64,000 bases of DNA from Edaphochlamys debaryana (lineage: Eukaryota > Chlorophyta > Chlorophyceae > Chlamydomonadales): the NCBI GenBank assembly GCA_016858145.1, contig JAEHOE010000025.1:248001-312000 (forward strand). Reading direction: 5' to 3'. Within the stretch, counting starts at the first letter, position 1; each line of letters begins with the position of its first letter. Made by a program: the position numbers and the translations under genes. The notes below the pieces were generated by a model. It was not told the DNA's origin and searched no databases. It worked only from the letters and a program-made list of their open reading frames with translations. Below are positions 45,601-58,998 of the stretch, piece by piece.

Positions 45601-48600
45601 GTCAAGATGCGTGACGAGCTGCGCATGGTGCTCAAGGCCTCGGTGGAGGATTACCCCTCCAAGCCTCGTGACCGCTGGCTGTTCGACTGGTCGTCCCAGA
45701 TCATCCTGGTGGTCAACCAGATCTTCTGGTGCGTGGAGGTGGAGCAGGCCTTCGCTGCCATGGTCCGCGGCGACAAGAACGCCATGGTCAACTACAACGA
45801 GTTCCAGGTGCGTGCTTGGGCTCGGGCGCGGGATGGGGGGGAAGGGCGTGGGGCACGGGTGGGGCCAGGCAGAAAGCAGAGTTGGACGGGCAGCGGTGGG
45901 ATGTGATGTGGTTTACTCTTCGCCTGCTGACGCTTGCCTCCTTCCCGGGCCCCCTGGCCTGCGCAGGTCAAGCAGCTCACCAAGCTCATTGAGGTGACCC
46001 GCACGGACCTGTCCAAGCCCGACCGCCAGAAGATCATGAACATGATCACCATCGACGCCCACTCGCGTGATATGGTGCTGGTAAGCCTTCGCCCACCAAG
46101 CTCCGCCCGCCTACCCCTCCTCTCTTCTGCCCCAACCTCACCCAGCTATCCGCCGAACAGCCCTGTCTGTGCCCTCCCGGCTGACCTCCTGCTGTCCACC
46201 TCTCCCCGCCCCACCCTCCCCGCAGGCGGTGATTGAGGCCGACACGGACCAGTCGGACTGCTTCCAGTGGGTCAGCCAGCTGCGCTCCTACTGGGACCGC
46301 GACATCATGGACTGCCGCATCCGCATCTGTGACGCCTCCTTCCCCTACGGCTACGAGTACCTGGGCAACGGCTCGCGCCTGGTCATCACGCCCCTCACCG
46401 ACCGCATCTATATCACCGCCACCCAGGCGTGCTGGCTGTCGCTGGGCACGGCCCCCGCCGGCCCCGCCGGCACGGGCAAGACCGAGACCACCAAGGATCT
46501 GTCCGCGCAGCTGGGCAAGTCGGTCTACGTGTTCAACTGCTCGCCCGAGATGGACTACCGCACCATGGGCGACATCTTCAAGGGCCTGGCCGCCTCGGGC
46601 TCGTGGGGCTGCTTCGACGAGTTCAACCGCCTGGTGCCCGAGGTGCTGTCGGTGTGCTCGGTGCAGTACAAGTGCGTCACGGACAGCCAGAAGCGCAAAA
46701 CCATGCTGCCCGGCCGCGGCCTGGAGTACATCAAGAACGGCGTCAAGCACCCCGCCATCGCCAAGTGGACCTTCGTGGCCGCTGACGGCGTGGAGATGCC
46801 GCTGGAGGAGGGCACGTCCGCCTTCATCACCATGAACCCCGGCTACATCGGCCGCGCTGAGCTGCCGGAGTCGCTCAAGGTCGGCTACTGGGCTTGGTTG
46901 AAATCTTGTGGACTTCTGACGCCCATCCTTAGCGGCCCTTGCTGCAACCTGCTCGGCACATGGCCTCCACTGGGCAGCCGGTTGTGCAGCTGTCCCTCCT
47001 GCCTTACCCGCCGTCCCCGCCCCTGCTCCCACCGCCCCTCTCTTGCACAGGCGCTGTTCCGCCCCATCACCGTGATGGTGCCCGACCGGCAGCTGATCAT
47101 GGAGAACATGCTCATGGCGGAGGGCTTCGTGGAGGCCAAGATGCTGGCGAAGAAGTTCGCCTCGCTGTACTACCTGCTGGAGGACCTGCTGTCGCCGCAG
47201 GTGCGCATTGCTTGCCCTTCGCTCGTTCAAGGGATATGGGAGGGAGGCTGGGAACTCTGCCCCACCTTGCGTCGGCTCGCGTCACCTTGGCCCGCCCTAC
47301 ACCTTTTCCTTACCGTGTCCGCTGCTTACCTGCCTATCCCCTGCCTCTCTTGCGCTTGGGCCCTTGCAGAAGCACTACGACTGGGGCCTGCGCGCCATCA
47401 AGTCAGTGCTGGTGGTGGCCGGCTCGCTGCTGCGTGCCGAGTCGGGCCAGGTGGAGGCGGACGTGCTGTTCCGCGCGCTGCGCGACTTCAACATTCCCAA
47501 GATCCTGGCGCAGGACATGGTCATCTTCATGGGCCTGCTGAACGACCTGTTCCCGGGTGAGCGCACGGCCTGGGGCGGGCGGGGCGGGGCCAGCGGGGCT
47601 GAGGGTGGACGGGGCAGGGCTTGAGGCGGGCGGGCGCGGGGCCTGGACCGCAGCCTGCAGGGCTAGCGGTTTCTTGCTGCTGGCGGACCTGATGGCTTGC
47701 GGCTGCGTGGGCATGAGCCCGTCAGCCCTTGTCTTGTCCCCTCTCTCCTGCACCAGCTAAGCCCTCCTCCCTTCCGCTCGCAGGCATCGACCCGCCCCGC
47801 AAGCGGGACCTGGAGTTCGAGGAGGTGATCGTGTCCACCACCAAGGAGATGGGCCTGACGGACGAGGAGGACTTCGTGCTGCGCGTGGTGCAGCTGTCCG
47901 AGCTGCTGGCCATCCGCCACTGCGTGTTCCTCATGGGCCCCACCGGTACCGGCCGCACCGAGTGCTATCGCGTGCTGGCCAAGGCCATCACCAAGGGCTG
48001 CGAGAACCCCGTCAACGACTACCTCAAGATGACCAACAAGAAGAAGGTCATCCTGCGCGACATCAACCCCAAGTCCATCTCCACGTACGAGCTGTACGGC
48101 CAGGTCAACCAGGTACGGAGCTGCACTCGGCGCAAGCCGCCTGCACCCAAGCTGCCTTGCCTTCTTGAACCTCCCTCCCTCCCTGCTTCTTCGTCCCTCC
48201 GCAAGGGCCTTGCGTCTTTGCTACCCTCCCCTTACCCCGCCCCGCCCTTCCCGGCCCTTGCCCTGCCTCCCCAGGCGACGCGCGAGTGGAAGGACGGCCT
48301 GCTGTCGTACTACATGCGCGAGCTGGCCAACATGCCCGGCGACGACCCCAAGTGGCTCATGCTGGACGGTGACCTGGACGCCAACTGGATCGAGTCCATG
48401 AACTCGGTGATGGACGACAACCGCCTGCTCACGCTGCCCTCCAACGAGCGTATCCGCGTGCTGCCGCACATGAAGCTCATCTTCGAGATCCGCGACCTCA
48501 AGTTCGCCACCCCCGCCACCGCCACCCGCGCCGGTATCCTGTACGTCTCGGAGACCCAGCAGTGGCACAACATGGCCATGTCCTGGATCAACCGGTGAGG

Positions 48601-51600
48601 CAAGGGGCAAGGCCAGGGGAAGGAAGTGTTGTAGAGCAGGGGCAGGGCAGGGAAGTGCAGCGGGCCAGCGGGAGCAGGTACGGGCTGAGGGGGCTGGGGT
48701 TGAGTAGAGCGGCCGTGCGGCTCGGTTGGGGCAGGCTTGGCTTACGCATGGGCGCCACAGGACCCTTTGCTGACCCTTCTTTCCGCTCTTGCCCTGCCTT
48801 GCTGCTCCCTCCGCAGCGTCGTCAAGCCGTACGCGGAGCGCGCCAAGTGGAAGGACCCGCAGCTGCCGTGCACCTGGATGCGCGAGCTGTTCGACAAGTA
48901 CATCCCCGCCACGCTGCTGGAGATGAAGAAGAGCTATAGCCACATCACGCCGCTGGCGCAGATGAACTTCGTCACCACGCTGGTCAACATCATGGAGGGC
49001 GTGCTCAAGCCGGAGAACCTGTCCAACAAGAGCGACCAGGCCATGTTCGAGATGTACTTCGTGTTCGCCATGATCTGGGCGTTCGGAGGGGCGCTGGTGG
49101 AGAAGGACGGCATCCCGTACAGGTGCGTTCAGGGCTGGGGCGCAGGGCTGAGGGGGGCAGGAAAGCGCCGGGCTTCCTGTTGCAGGGGAGAGCGCAGCCC
49201 TCAGGGCGTGCCCCTGCCTCGCACTGCCTGTGCCCTGATCTGCCCCGCCTCTGCCTCGCCCGACGTGCCCCGCCCTTGCCCTGCCCGGCCCCCGCCTGCA
49301 GGCGCAACTTCGACAAGTGGTTCAAGCAGCAGTGGACCACGGTCAAGATCCCGGGCAAGGGCACGGTGTACGACTACTTCGTCAACCCCAAGACGCAGAA
49401 GTTCCAGCCGTGGGCCGAGCTGGTGACGGACGTGGACTACGACGGCTCGAAGCCCATGTCCACGGTGTTCGTGCCCACGGCCGAGACGAGCTCGCTGCGC
49501 TTCTTCCTGGACATGATGGTGGAGCTGAAGAAGCCCATCATGTTCGTGGGCGGCGCCGGCGTGGGCAAGACGCAGCTGGTCAAGGGCAAGCTCAGCAGCC
49601 TGAGCGAAGAGATCATCTCGCTCTCCATCAGCTTCAACTACTTCACCGACGTGGTGTCGTTCCAGAAGGTGGGCGCGGCAGGGCGGGCCTGCAGGCACGG
49701 GCAAGGCAGCTGGCACGGAGGGCCTGCGCGCAAGCAAGCGGGCAAGGGCTGTTAGCGGTTTGCGAGCAGCTGCTAGGGCGTGTGCACGCCCCACGGCCCT
49801 ACCACCTCTTACCGTGTTCCTCCCTCCCCCAACCTTCGCCCCCGCCCGCTCCCTCAATCCCCAGGTGCTGGAGAGCCCGCTGGAGAAGAAGGCCGGCATC
49901 AACTACGGCCCGCCCGGCACCAAGCAGCTCATCTACTTCGTGGACGACCTCAACATGCCCAAGCTGGACCTGTACGAGACGGCCATGCCCATCTCGCTCA
50001 TCCGCCAGCACCTGGGCTGGGGCCACTGGTTTGACCGCGCCAAGCTGACGCCCAAGAACATCAACAACACCCAGTACGTGGCGTGCATGAACCCCACGGC
50101 CGGCTCCTTCATCATCAACCCGCGCCTGCAGCGCCTCTTCATGACCCTGGCCATGGACTTCCCGGGCCAGGACTCGCTCATGAAGATCTACGGCACCTTC
50201 CTGCAGGTGGGGCAAGCGGGAGGCAGGAAGCAGGGTGCAGGCGGACCTGGCCGTGTGCTCTGTGCCAGCCTCCCTCCCGCCCTCCGTCAGGCCTTTTGCG
50301 GGCTCCTGCTCTGCCCCCTGCCCCTGTTCACTCCCTCACCCCGCTCTCACCTGCGAAGAATCGACTTGCTGACTCTGCTTCCCCCGTCCCCGTGCTTGCC
50401 TTCCCTCCCTCTTCCCCCTTAGGGCCACCTCAAGAAGTTCAAGGAGGAGATCCAGGACATGGGCACCAAGATCCTGCAGGCCGCGCTGGCGCTGCACGAC
50501 AAGGTGTCGCAGACCTTCCGCAAGACCGCCATCAACTTCCACTACGAGTTCACGGTGCGCCACCTGGCTAACGTGTTCCAGGGCCTGCTCATGTCCACGC
50601 CCGAGGCCTTCAACTCGGCCACAAAGTGGGGCAAGCTGTGGCTGCACGAGTCGGAGCGCGTGTACGCCGACCGCCTCGTGTCGCTGTACGACCTGGACGC
50701 CTACAACAAGGCCGCCACCGCCATCGCGAAGAAGTACTTCAGCGTGGCCGACATTGACGACTTCTACCGGAAGAAGGAGCCCAAGCCGCTGGTGGGTGCG
50801 GGCGTGGGCGGCCGGGCCTTGAGCAGCGGCGGAGCCCAGGGGCGGGCGGGGTAGCGGCAGAGGCCAGGCGCAGCGAAGGGGCGGCGGAGTCCGCCCCGTC
50901 CCTCTTTGCCTCGCTGCCGCTTCTCACCTGCCTCTCTCTTGCCCCTCTCTCCCTCCCTCCCTTCCTGCCCGCCCCTCTCTCCGCCCCTCAGATCTACTGC
51001 CACTTCGCCCGCGGCCTCGCGGACAAGGCGTACGACGAGGTGGCGGACTACCCGTCCCTGTTCAAGACGCTCAACGAGGCGCTCACCGAGTACAACGAGA
51101 CCAACGCGGCCATGGACCTGGTACTGTTCGAGGACGCCATGAAGCACGTGTGCCGCATCTCCCGCATCGTGTCCAACCCCTCGGGCCACGCGCTGCTGGT
51201 GGGCGTGGGCGGCAGCGGCAAGCAGTCGCTGGCCCGCCTGGCGGCCCACATCTGCGGCTACACCACGCTCATGATCGTCATCAGCGGCTCCTACTCGATG
51301 AACAACTTCAAGGAGGACATCCAGAAGATGTACAAGCGTGCCGGTGTCAAGGGCGAGGGCATCATGTTCCTGTTCACCGACAGCCAGATCGTGGACGAGC
51401 GCATGCTGGTCTACATCAACGACCTGCTGTCCTCGGGCGAGATCCCCGACCTCTTCCCGCAGGTGGGCAGGGGAGGAGCGGGGGGACAAGGGCTGGGGCC
51501 AGGCGGGCGGGGCGGGGGTCAGGCAGGGCACGGGGATGGGCACGCATCCTACTGCAGCTCTTGGTGGTAAGGGCAGGGGTCCCGCGCGTGCAGTTGCCTC

Positions 51601-54600
51601 AGCCGCCTTGCTCCTGTTCCCGCTCCCTCTGCCTTGCAGGAGGACAAGGACGAGATCATCAACGCGCTGCGCTCCGAGACCAAGAGCCTGGGCATGCTGG
51701 ACACGGCCGAGAACTGCTGGGCCACCTTCATCCAGAAGGTCAAGACCAACCTGCACATGGTCTTCACCGCCTCGCCCGTGGGAGAGAACTTCCGCGTGCG
51801 CTCGCAGGTGCGGTGGCGGCTCACGCACCTGCCCCGTGCCCCCTGTCACCCCTGCTCACCGCTGCTGCCCTTGCCCAGCCCCTTGCTGCACCCCCTTGTC
51901 TCCTGTCTCTCCAAGCCTCCTTCCTCACCTGCCCGCCCCCTTTCCCCACCCCTCGCCCCTCCGCAGCGCTTCCTGGCGACGGTGACCTCGACCGTGATCG
52001 ACTGGTTCCAGCCCTGGCCCGAGAGCTCGCTGTTCTCCGTGGCCAAGCGCTTCCTGGACGAGGTGGACCTGGGCGAGGACCCCGTGCGCAACGCCGTGGT
52101 GGAGTTCATGCCCTACAGCTTCCAGCTGGTCAACAAGGTGTCGATCAAGTTCCGCGAGGTGGAGCGCCGCTACAACTACACCACGCCCAAGACCTTCCTG
52201 GAGCTGATCAAGCTCTACAAGAACGTGCTGGCCGCCAAGCGCAAGGCCAACCTGGACAACACCGAGCGCCTGGAGAACGGTCTGCACAAGCTGCACAAGT
52301 AGGGCGGAGGGCGGGCTGGCAGGGCTTGGGGCTGAGGGCCTGGCGGGGAGCTTGCCCGGCGGAGGGCCTAGAGCAGGGATCTACGATCAGGGGCTGGGGC
52401 TCGGGGCCCAAAGCAGGAGCATGCCTTGACATGCAAAGGCGCTAGGTCTGGGGGCCAATGAGTATGTCGGGATGCTGACACCTGCGTCCGTGCTTGCTGC
52501 CCCACAGGGTCCAGGCCGATGTGGACGTGCTGGTGGAGGAGGCCAAGGTCAAGGCCGTGGAGGTGGAGCAGAAGGTGGCGTCCGCCAACGTGTTCGCGGA
52601 GCAGGTCGGCATTGAGAAGGAGAAGGTCAACGCCGAGAACGCCGCCGCGCAGGTAAGGACGAGGGGCAGGACGAAGGCTGCTCGGGTGTCGGGGAGGGAA
52701 CCGAGGGGCGCTGGTGCTTGGCGCTGCGCAGTCCGGGGCCAAGTCCCTGACTCCCCTCCTGTTTACCCCGCCTTGCCTCAACCCCTGCCCAACCCCTTGT
52801 CCACCCCTCCAGATCGAGGCCGAGAAGTGCGCCGTGATCGCCAAGGAGGTGTCGGAGAAGCAGGCGAGCTGCGAGGCTGACCTGGCCGCCGCCGAGCCGC
52901 TGGTGATGGAGGCCATGGCTGCGCTGGAGACCGTGACCAAGAAGGACCTGGGCGAGGCCAAGTCGCTCAAGAAGCCGCCCCCCGGCGTGGACGACATCAC
53001 GGCCGTGGTCATCTGCCTGCTGGAGAACAACCCCAAGGACAAGTCCTGGCAGGCGGCGCAGAAGCTGATGAACAACGTGGACAAGTTCCTGGAGCGCGTC
53101 AAGGGCTTCAAGCAGATCATCGACTCGGGCGCGGTGGCGCGCAAGACCGTGGACGCGTGCCGGCCCTACCTGGCGCTGGAGCACTTCAACCGCGAGGCCA
53201 TTGGCAAGAAGTCCACCGCCGCCGCCGGCCTGTGCGAGTGGGCCGTCAACATCATCAAGTACTACGACGTGGTACAGGAGGTGGAGCCCAAGCGCCAGGA
53301 GCTGGCGGCCGCCAACGCCAAGCTGGAGGAGGCCAACCAGACGTGAGCAGGAGGGGCGCGGGGACCCGGGCGGGATGGGCTTTGCGCTGGCGGGGCCTGA
53401 GGGCTGCAGCGTGAGGAGGGGTGAGGAGCGCTGACCTTGCCCTTTCCCCCTGCGTCTCTCCCTGCAGCCTGACGTCCGTGCAGGAGAAGGTGCGGCTGCT
53501 GAACGAGATGGTGCAGGGCCTGGAGCAGCAGTTCAAGGAGGCCAACGACGACAAGGAGGCGGCCATCCGCGAGGCCGAGCGCTGCCAGCGCAAGCTGGAG
53601 CTGGCCAACCGCCTCATCAACGCGCTGGCCTCCGAGGGCGAGCGCTGGGCGCTGACGGTGGAGCAGCTGCGCAAGGACTACGAGGTGCTGACCGGTAAGA
53701 ACGGGCGGCAGGGCCTGGCTTGCTGCTGGCGAGAGCTGGGGCCTGGGGTCCAGCAGCGTGCGTGCGGGCCGCTTCGGCTCTGCTCATGCGGCCCTTGCAG
53801 CCTGCAGCCCTCCTCACCCGTGCCTCCTCCTCTCCTGCCTCCCTCCGCAGGCGACATGCTTCTCGCCGCCGCCTTCGTGTCTTACGCCGGCCCCTTCACG
53901 GCCAAGTTCCGCGCGCAGCTGATTGACGACTGGATCCTGTTCCTGCGCGAGCGCCACATGCCCATGACCGAGGGCATCACGGACCCGCTCAAGGTGCTGG
54001 TGGACGATGCGCTGGTGGCCAGCTGGATCCGCGAGGGCCTGCCCTCCGACCCCACCTCGGTCCAGAACGGCACCATCCTCACCAACTCGGAGCGCTGGAG
54101 CCTGATGATGGACCCGCAACTGCAGGGCATCCTGTGGATCAAGGAGCGCGAGAGCAAGAACAACCTGCAGGTAAGGGGGCACGCAGCGGCATCCGCTCCT
54201 CTGCCTTCCGACTTGCTGTTCCCCTTGCCTTGCTTCGCTGGCCCAGCCTCCCTTGCCTCACCTCCGCCTTGCCCCTCCCCTGCCTTGCCCTGACGCCCTC
54301 CCCCTTCCTCCCTTGCCCTTCCCCTCAGGTGACCCGCATGGGCGCCAGCAACATGCTGCAGGTCATCGAGCGGGCCGTGGAGGCCGGCCACAGCGTGCTG
54401 ATCGAGAACATGGGCGAGTCCATCGACGCCGTGCTCAACCCCATCATCACGCGCTCCACCTTCAAGAAGGGCCGCTCGCTCTACGTCAAGCTGGGCGACA
54501 AGGAGTGCGAGTACAACAAGAACTTCCGCCTGTTCCTGCACACCAAGCTCTCCAACCCCCACTACCCGCCCGAGATCCAGGCGGAGACCACCCTGATCAA

Positions 54601-57600
54601 CTTCACGGTCACGGAGGCGGGTCTGGAGGACCAGCTGCTGGCCCTGGTGGTGAACAAGGAGCGCCCCGACCTGGAGGAGACCAAGACGCAGCTCATCATC
54701 CAGAACACCGAGTTCACGATCAAGCTCAAGGAGCTGGAGGACGGGCTGCTGCTCAAGCTCTCCACCGCCGAGGGCGACATCACGGAGGACGTGGCGCTCA
54801 TCGAGTCGCTGGAGGACGCCAAGCGCGTGTCGACTGAGATCAGCGAGAAGGCAAGTGCCCGAGCGGGCTGGGGGCGGGGGCTGCTGAAGCGGCGGGGGGA
54901 AAGGCGGAGCGGCGGGGCCTGGGGCAAGGCTGGGGCACAGAGTCTTGGGCAGGTGAAGGGCCTTGCGTATGGCAGAGCCTGCTTGGAGTGCTGCTGCCTT
55001 GAGGCAGAGCCTGGCGCCTGACCCCATCCCGCTCTCGCCCTCCTCCCTCTCCCTTGCCCCCGCCAGGTCAAGGAGTCCCGCGAGACCGAGGCGGCCATCA
55101 ACGAGAACCGCAACAAGTACCGCACCGTTGCCGCCCGCGGCGCCATGCTGTTCTTCCTGCTCAACTCGCTCAACAAGATCCACGCCTTCTACCAGTTCAG
55201 CCTCAACGCCTTTGTCGTGGTCTTCAGCCGCGGCCTGGACCTGGCGCCCGGCGGCCGCAAGAAGAAGGGCGTCAAGAAGATGCCCTCGCTGCGCGACCAG
55301 CCGCTGGACCACCAGGCGCTGATGGACAAGGCCCGGCGCAGCAGCGGCACCAGCGAGCGCCGCCCCAGCGAGGGCATTGCGCCCGAGGCGTCGCAGGCCT
55401 CGCTGGCCGAGTCCCACGGCGGGCGCGGCAGCCAGGTGGGCGAGGACGAGGACGAGGAGGACTCGTACGCCATGACGCCCGAGGCGCTGGAGGAGCGGCT
55501 GATCAACCTGCTGGAGACGTGCACCTTCACCGTCTACAACTACACGCGCCGCGGCCTGTTTGACCGCGACAAGCTGATCGTGCTGAGCCTGCTCACCTTC
55601 ACCATCCTGCTGAGGAGCCAGGCCGTGGACGCCAGCGAGTACGAGGCGCTGTGCCGCGGCATGCGCAACCCCACGCCGCCGCCCATCACGGACGACCTGA
55701 GCAGGTGCGGAAAAGGGCCCCGTAGCCTTAGTATCGCTCTCTGCAGAGCTTTCCTGCCCTTGCTTCGCCCTCCAGCCTGCCCTGCCTGGCTCTGTCCTGA
55801 CGGCCCTCCACGCCCTCACCCCTGCCCGCCCAGGTGGATGAACGAGTCGCAGTGGGCTGCGCTGGACGTGCTGACCACGCTGCCCTGCTTCGCGCACCTG
55901 GCCAAGGAGATGGAGAAGAACAGCGACGACTGGTTCAACTGGTGCAACAACGAGGCGGCGGAGCGCGCGCCCATGCCCGGCGACTGGGCCAAGCTGAGCC
56001 AGTTCCGGCAGCTGCTCATCATCCGCGCCCTGCGCCCCGACCGCATCACCAACGCGCTGCAGAACTTCTGCGAGCACATGATGGGCAGCGCCTACGTCAA
56101 CCAGGTGAGGCGGCAGCCTGGGCTGAGGGCGCTGGCGGGGCTTGCGTCTGCGTCAGTTTAAGGGGGAGCCAGGGCTTACGCGGTGACAAGAGAGCCGTGA
56201 GACACGTGCGCTCAGGGGCTGCAGGCCGCAACTTGGAGGCTCCTGTTGCGGTAACCTCAGCCGCTGACCCGCTTTCTTTCCCCTTGCCTCCCGCCCGTCC
56301 CCAGGACGCATTCTCGCCCGCGGCCATGATGGACGAGTCCTCCTCCGCCACGCCCATCTTCTTCATCTTGTTCCCGGGCTACAGCCCGAGCAAGGAGATC
56401 GAGATGTACGCCGGCAAGTGCGGCTACAGCGTGGAGAACGGCCGCCTGTGCCTCATCTCCATGGGCCAGGGCCAGGAGGCGCCCGCCGAGGCGGTGCTGG
56501 ACAAATACACGCGCGAGGGCGGCTGGGTGTTCCTGGACAACGTGCACTTGATGCAGGGCTGGATCCCGAAGCTGGAGCGCAAGCTGGAGATTGCGGCCGA
56601 GACGGCCCACCCCGACTTCCGCTGCTTCTTCAGCGCCGAGCCCATCAACGGAGCGCCGCACGCCAACATCATCCCAGAGGTGGGGAGCGGGAGCCTTGAG
56701 CGGGGCTGGCCTTCTTTCTGCAACCCCTCAGCCTCCCTGCCGCGCCCTCTCCTGCTGTTGATGGCAAGAACTGCCAGGCGCTGACGCTTGTCCCTCCTCT
56801 CCCTTCCCTTTCCCCCACCCCACCCTCCCCGCAGTCCATCCTGCAAACGTGCATCAAGATCAGTAACGAGCCGCCCTCGGACATGAAGTCCAACATGCGC
56901 CGCGCCTTTGCGGCCTTCACGCCCGAGCAGTGCGACCGCCCCTCCACCGTGGCCAAGCGCGTGGCCTTCCGCTCCATCCTGTTCGGCCTGTGCTTCTACC
57001 ACTCGCTGCTGCTGGGCCGCAAGAAGTTCGGCGTGGGCATCGGCACCGGCTCCGGCTCCGGCCTGGGCTTCTGCCGCGGCTACTCGTTCAACATGGGCGA
57101 CCTCACCACGTGCGGCGACGTGCTGTACAACTACCTGGAGGCGTACGAGCAGATCCCGTGGCGCGATCTGCAGTACATGTTCGGCGAGGTGTTCTACGGC
57201 GGCCACATCACCGACGGCATGGACCGCCGCTGCTGCAACACCTACCTGCAGGTGCTCATCCGCCCCGAGATCCTGCCCCAGGGCAGCATCGAGGACGCGA
57301 GCACCTGGTCGCCGCCCACCCTGGAGCTGGCGCCCGGCTTCAAGGCGCCCATGCCCACCGACTACGCCTTCCTCAAGGACTACATCGAGACCAGCCTGCC
57401 CGCCGAGAGCCCCGTGGTGTACGGCATGCACACCAACGCCGAGCTGTCGCTGCTGACCAGCCTGGGCGAGACGCTGTTCAAGACCGTGGTGGAGGTGACG
57501 GGCGGCGGCGGCGGCGGAGGTGGCGGCGCCGGCAGCGGCGAGAACACGGTCCGCTCCACGCTGGAGACCTTCAAGGAGCGGCTGCCGGAGCCGTTCAACA

Positions 57601-58385
57601 TGGTGGAGGTGGAGCTGCGCGTCAAGGACAAGACGCCGTTCGTGGTGGTGGCGCTGCAGGAGGCGACGCGCATGAACGCGCTGCTGAGCGAGATGAAGCG
57701 CAGCATGGAGGAGCTGCAGCTGGGCCTGGACGGCGCGCTCAACATGAGCGACAACATGGAGAAGCTTGCCAAGGGCATCTCCTCCAACACCGTGCCCGAG
57801 CTCTGGATGAGCTGCATGTCCACGCGCGTGCAGGAGGTCTACACGCTGTCGGCCTGGTACAACGACGTGCTGAAGCGCCACGAGCAGCTGAGCGCCTGGA
57901 CGGCCGGCGACATCATCACGCCGCCCAGCGTGTGGCTGCCGGGCCTGTTCAACCCCAAGGCCTTCCTCACCGCCGTCATGCAGACCTTCGCCCGCGCCAA
58001 CAAGCTGCCGCTGGACGTGATGAAGTTCGTGACCGAGGTGACCAAGTTCACGGCCCCGGAGCAGGTCACCGAGCCGGCGCCGCTGGGCGTGTACGTGCAC
58101 GGCCTGGTGCTGGAGGGCGCGCGGTGGGACCGCGAGGACGCCTGCCTGCGCGACTCCAAGCCCAACGAGCTGCACCCGGCCATGCCGGTGCTCCAGGTCA
58201 AGCCCGTCACCGCCGACCAGTTCAACCTGGACGGCTACTACGAGTGCCCCGTCTACACCAACATGCAGCGCGCCAACGTCTACTCGCCCATCGTGTCCAA
58301 CTTCACGCTGCGCACGCAGGAGGACCCCGCCAAGTGGGTGCTGGCGTCCGTGGCGCTGCTGCTGCAGGACGACCTGGCGGCGTAG
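33611..58385 (+). CDS. ODA11: Outer-arm dynein alpha heavy chain, with greatly expanded N-terminal insert
   Basis: Motor subunit of the outer dynein arm of the flagellar axoneme. I trace 36 coding exons, all in frame: 33611-33613 (ATG only), 33702-33819, 33893-34014, 34316-36024, 36394-41472, 41647-42259, 42606-42881, 43057-43374, then 27 further short exons to 56305-56679, and 56835-58385. Product about 6,080 residues. Order: Kelch beta-propeller (IFGG motifs), IPT/TIG and filamin-like domains (to about 650), repeat insert (about 660-2310), return of Kelch blades (IVMFGG, FLHGG), helical tail, linker, six AAA modules. P-loops: AAA1 GPAGTGKT (about 3300), AAA2 GPTGTGRT (Arg for Lys), AAA3 [11 protein letters not shown]4 GVGGSGKQ. 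The stalk coiled coil and microtubule-binding domain fall near 4555-4855. The C-terminal domain holds a poly-Gly run near 57500. Kelch/filamin at the N-terminus is specific to the alpha chain. Two introns start with GC (45090, 54851). Confidence 0.97.
36640..41300 (+). repeat. Repeat-coding part of dynein exon 5: Ser/Arg repeats, acidic block, polyproline
   Basis: A single open exon. 36640-36990: nine GSRP(A/V)S repeats. 37180-38215: Glu/Pro/Ala repeats such as [18 protein letters not shown]. 38220-38405: proline runs of 9-13 residues separated by VM, LA and LP. 38580-41300: Ser/Arg repeats such as [10 protein letters not shown] and [10 protein letters not shown], with three higher-order units each closed by a block like [17 protein letters not shown] (near 39200, 39845, 40435). 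Codons vary at third positions between copies, which argues for a translated repeat. Confidence 0.9.
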
Positions 58386-58387
58386 AG

Positions 58388-58533
58388 CGGCGGAGGCGGC
58401 AGGGGCAGGCGGAGCAAGGAGGAGGAGCGGAGAGGGAGGAGAGCGGCCGGTGCGCTGAGACGGCGGAGGCGGCAGGGGCAGGCGGAGCAAGGAGGAGGAG
58501 CGGAGAGGGAGGAGAGCGGCCGGTGCGCTGAGG
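58388..58533 (+). repeat. 73-bp tandem duplication directly after the dynein stop codon
   Basis: Two head-to-tail copies start at 58388 and 58461, both beginning CGGCGGAGGCGGC and ending with GGTGCGCTGAG. It starts 3 bp after TAG (58383-58385), so it lies in the 3' UTR. A further partial stretch (GGAGCGGCCG) follows. Confidence 0.9.
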
Positions 58534-58993
58534 GGAGCGGCCGATGGAGCGAGCGGCAAGCGGAAAGGGTGGTGGGGTTTCTGAGTACGGTGTTAGGTCG
58601 GGTTTTAGAGCTTGCCGTGTCAGACCTAGGCCTTCGCGGCCGGTAGTATGCGACCGGTGCCTGACGACCGCTTTCAAGTATCTTGTGTGCATTTTGTGCT
58701 GAGGCAATTTCACGGGGTATAGCGGTGGCGCTTTCAAGCCAGCCGCCTGTTGATGTGGCATTGCCTAGTCTTTTGAAGGTGCTGAGCCTCCGCCTGTCTG
58801 GCTCATCCGAAAGCACGTCTTGGCTGAGGCGTGCTGAATGGAGGCCTGCGGCGTGGTCGCACCGCCTTGAATGGAGAGGGCGACCTGGGGAGACGTTCTG
58901 GTACTGATCTGAGACTTGCGTGCGAACTGAGTGCGGCCACTGGTCCTGCGCCTGATGGGCGACGGTGCGTTGAGGCCCGCAACTGCGTGTACC

Positions 58994-58998
58994 TGTAA
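58994..58998 (+). terminator. Likely poly(A) signal (TGTAA) of the dynein gene
   Basis: First TGTAA after the stop codon at 58385, giving a 3' UTR of about 0.6 kb, a common length in these algae. Another TGTAA is at 59286. Confidence 0.6.
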
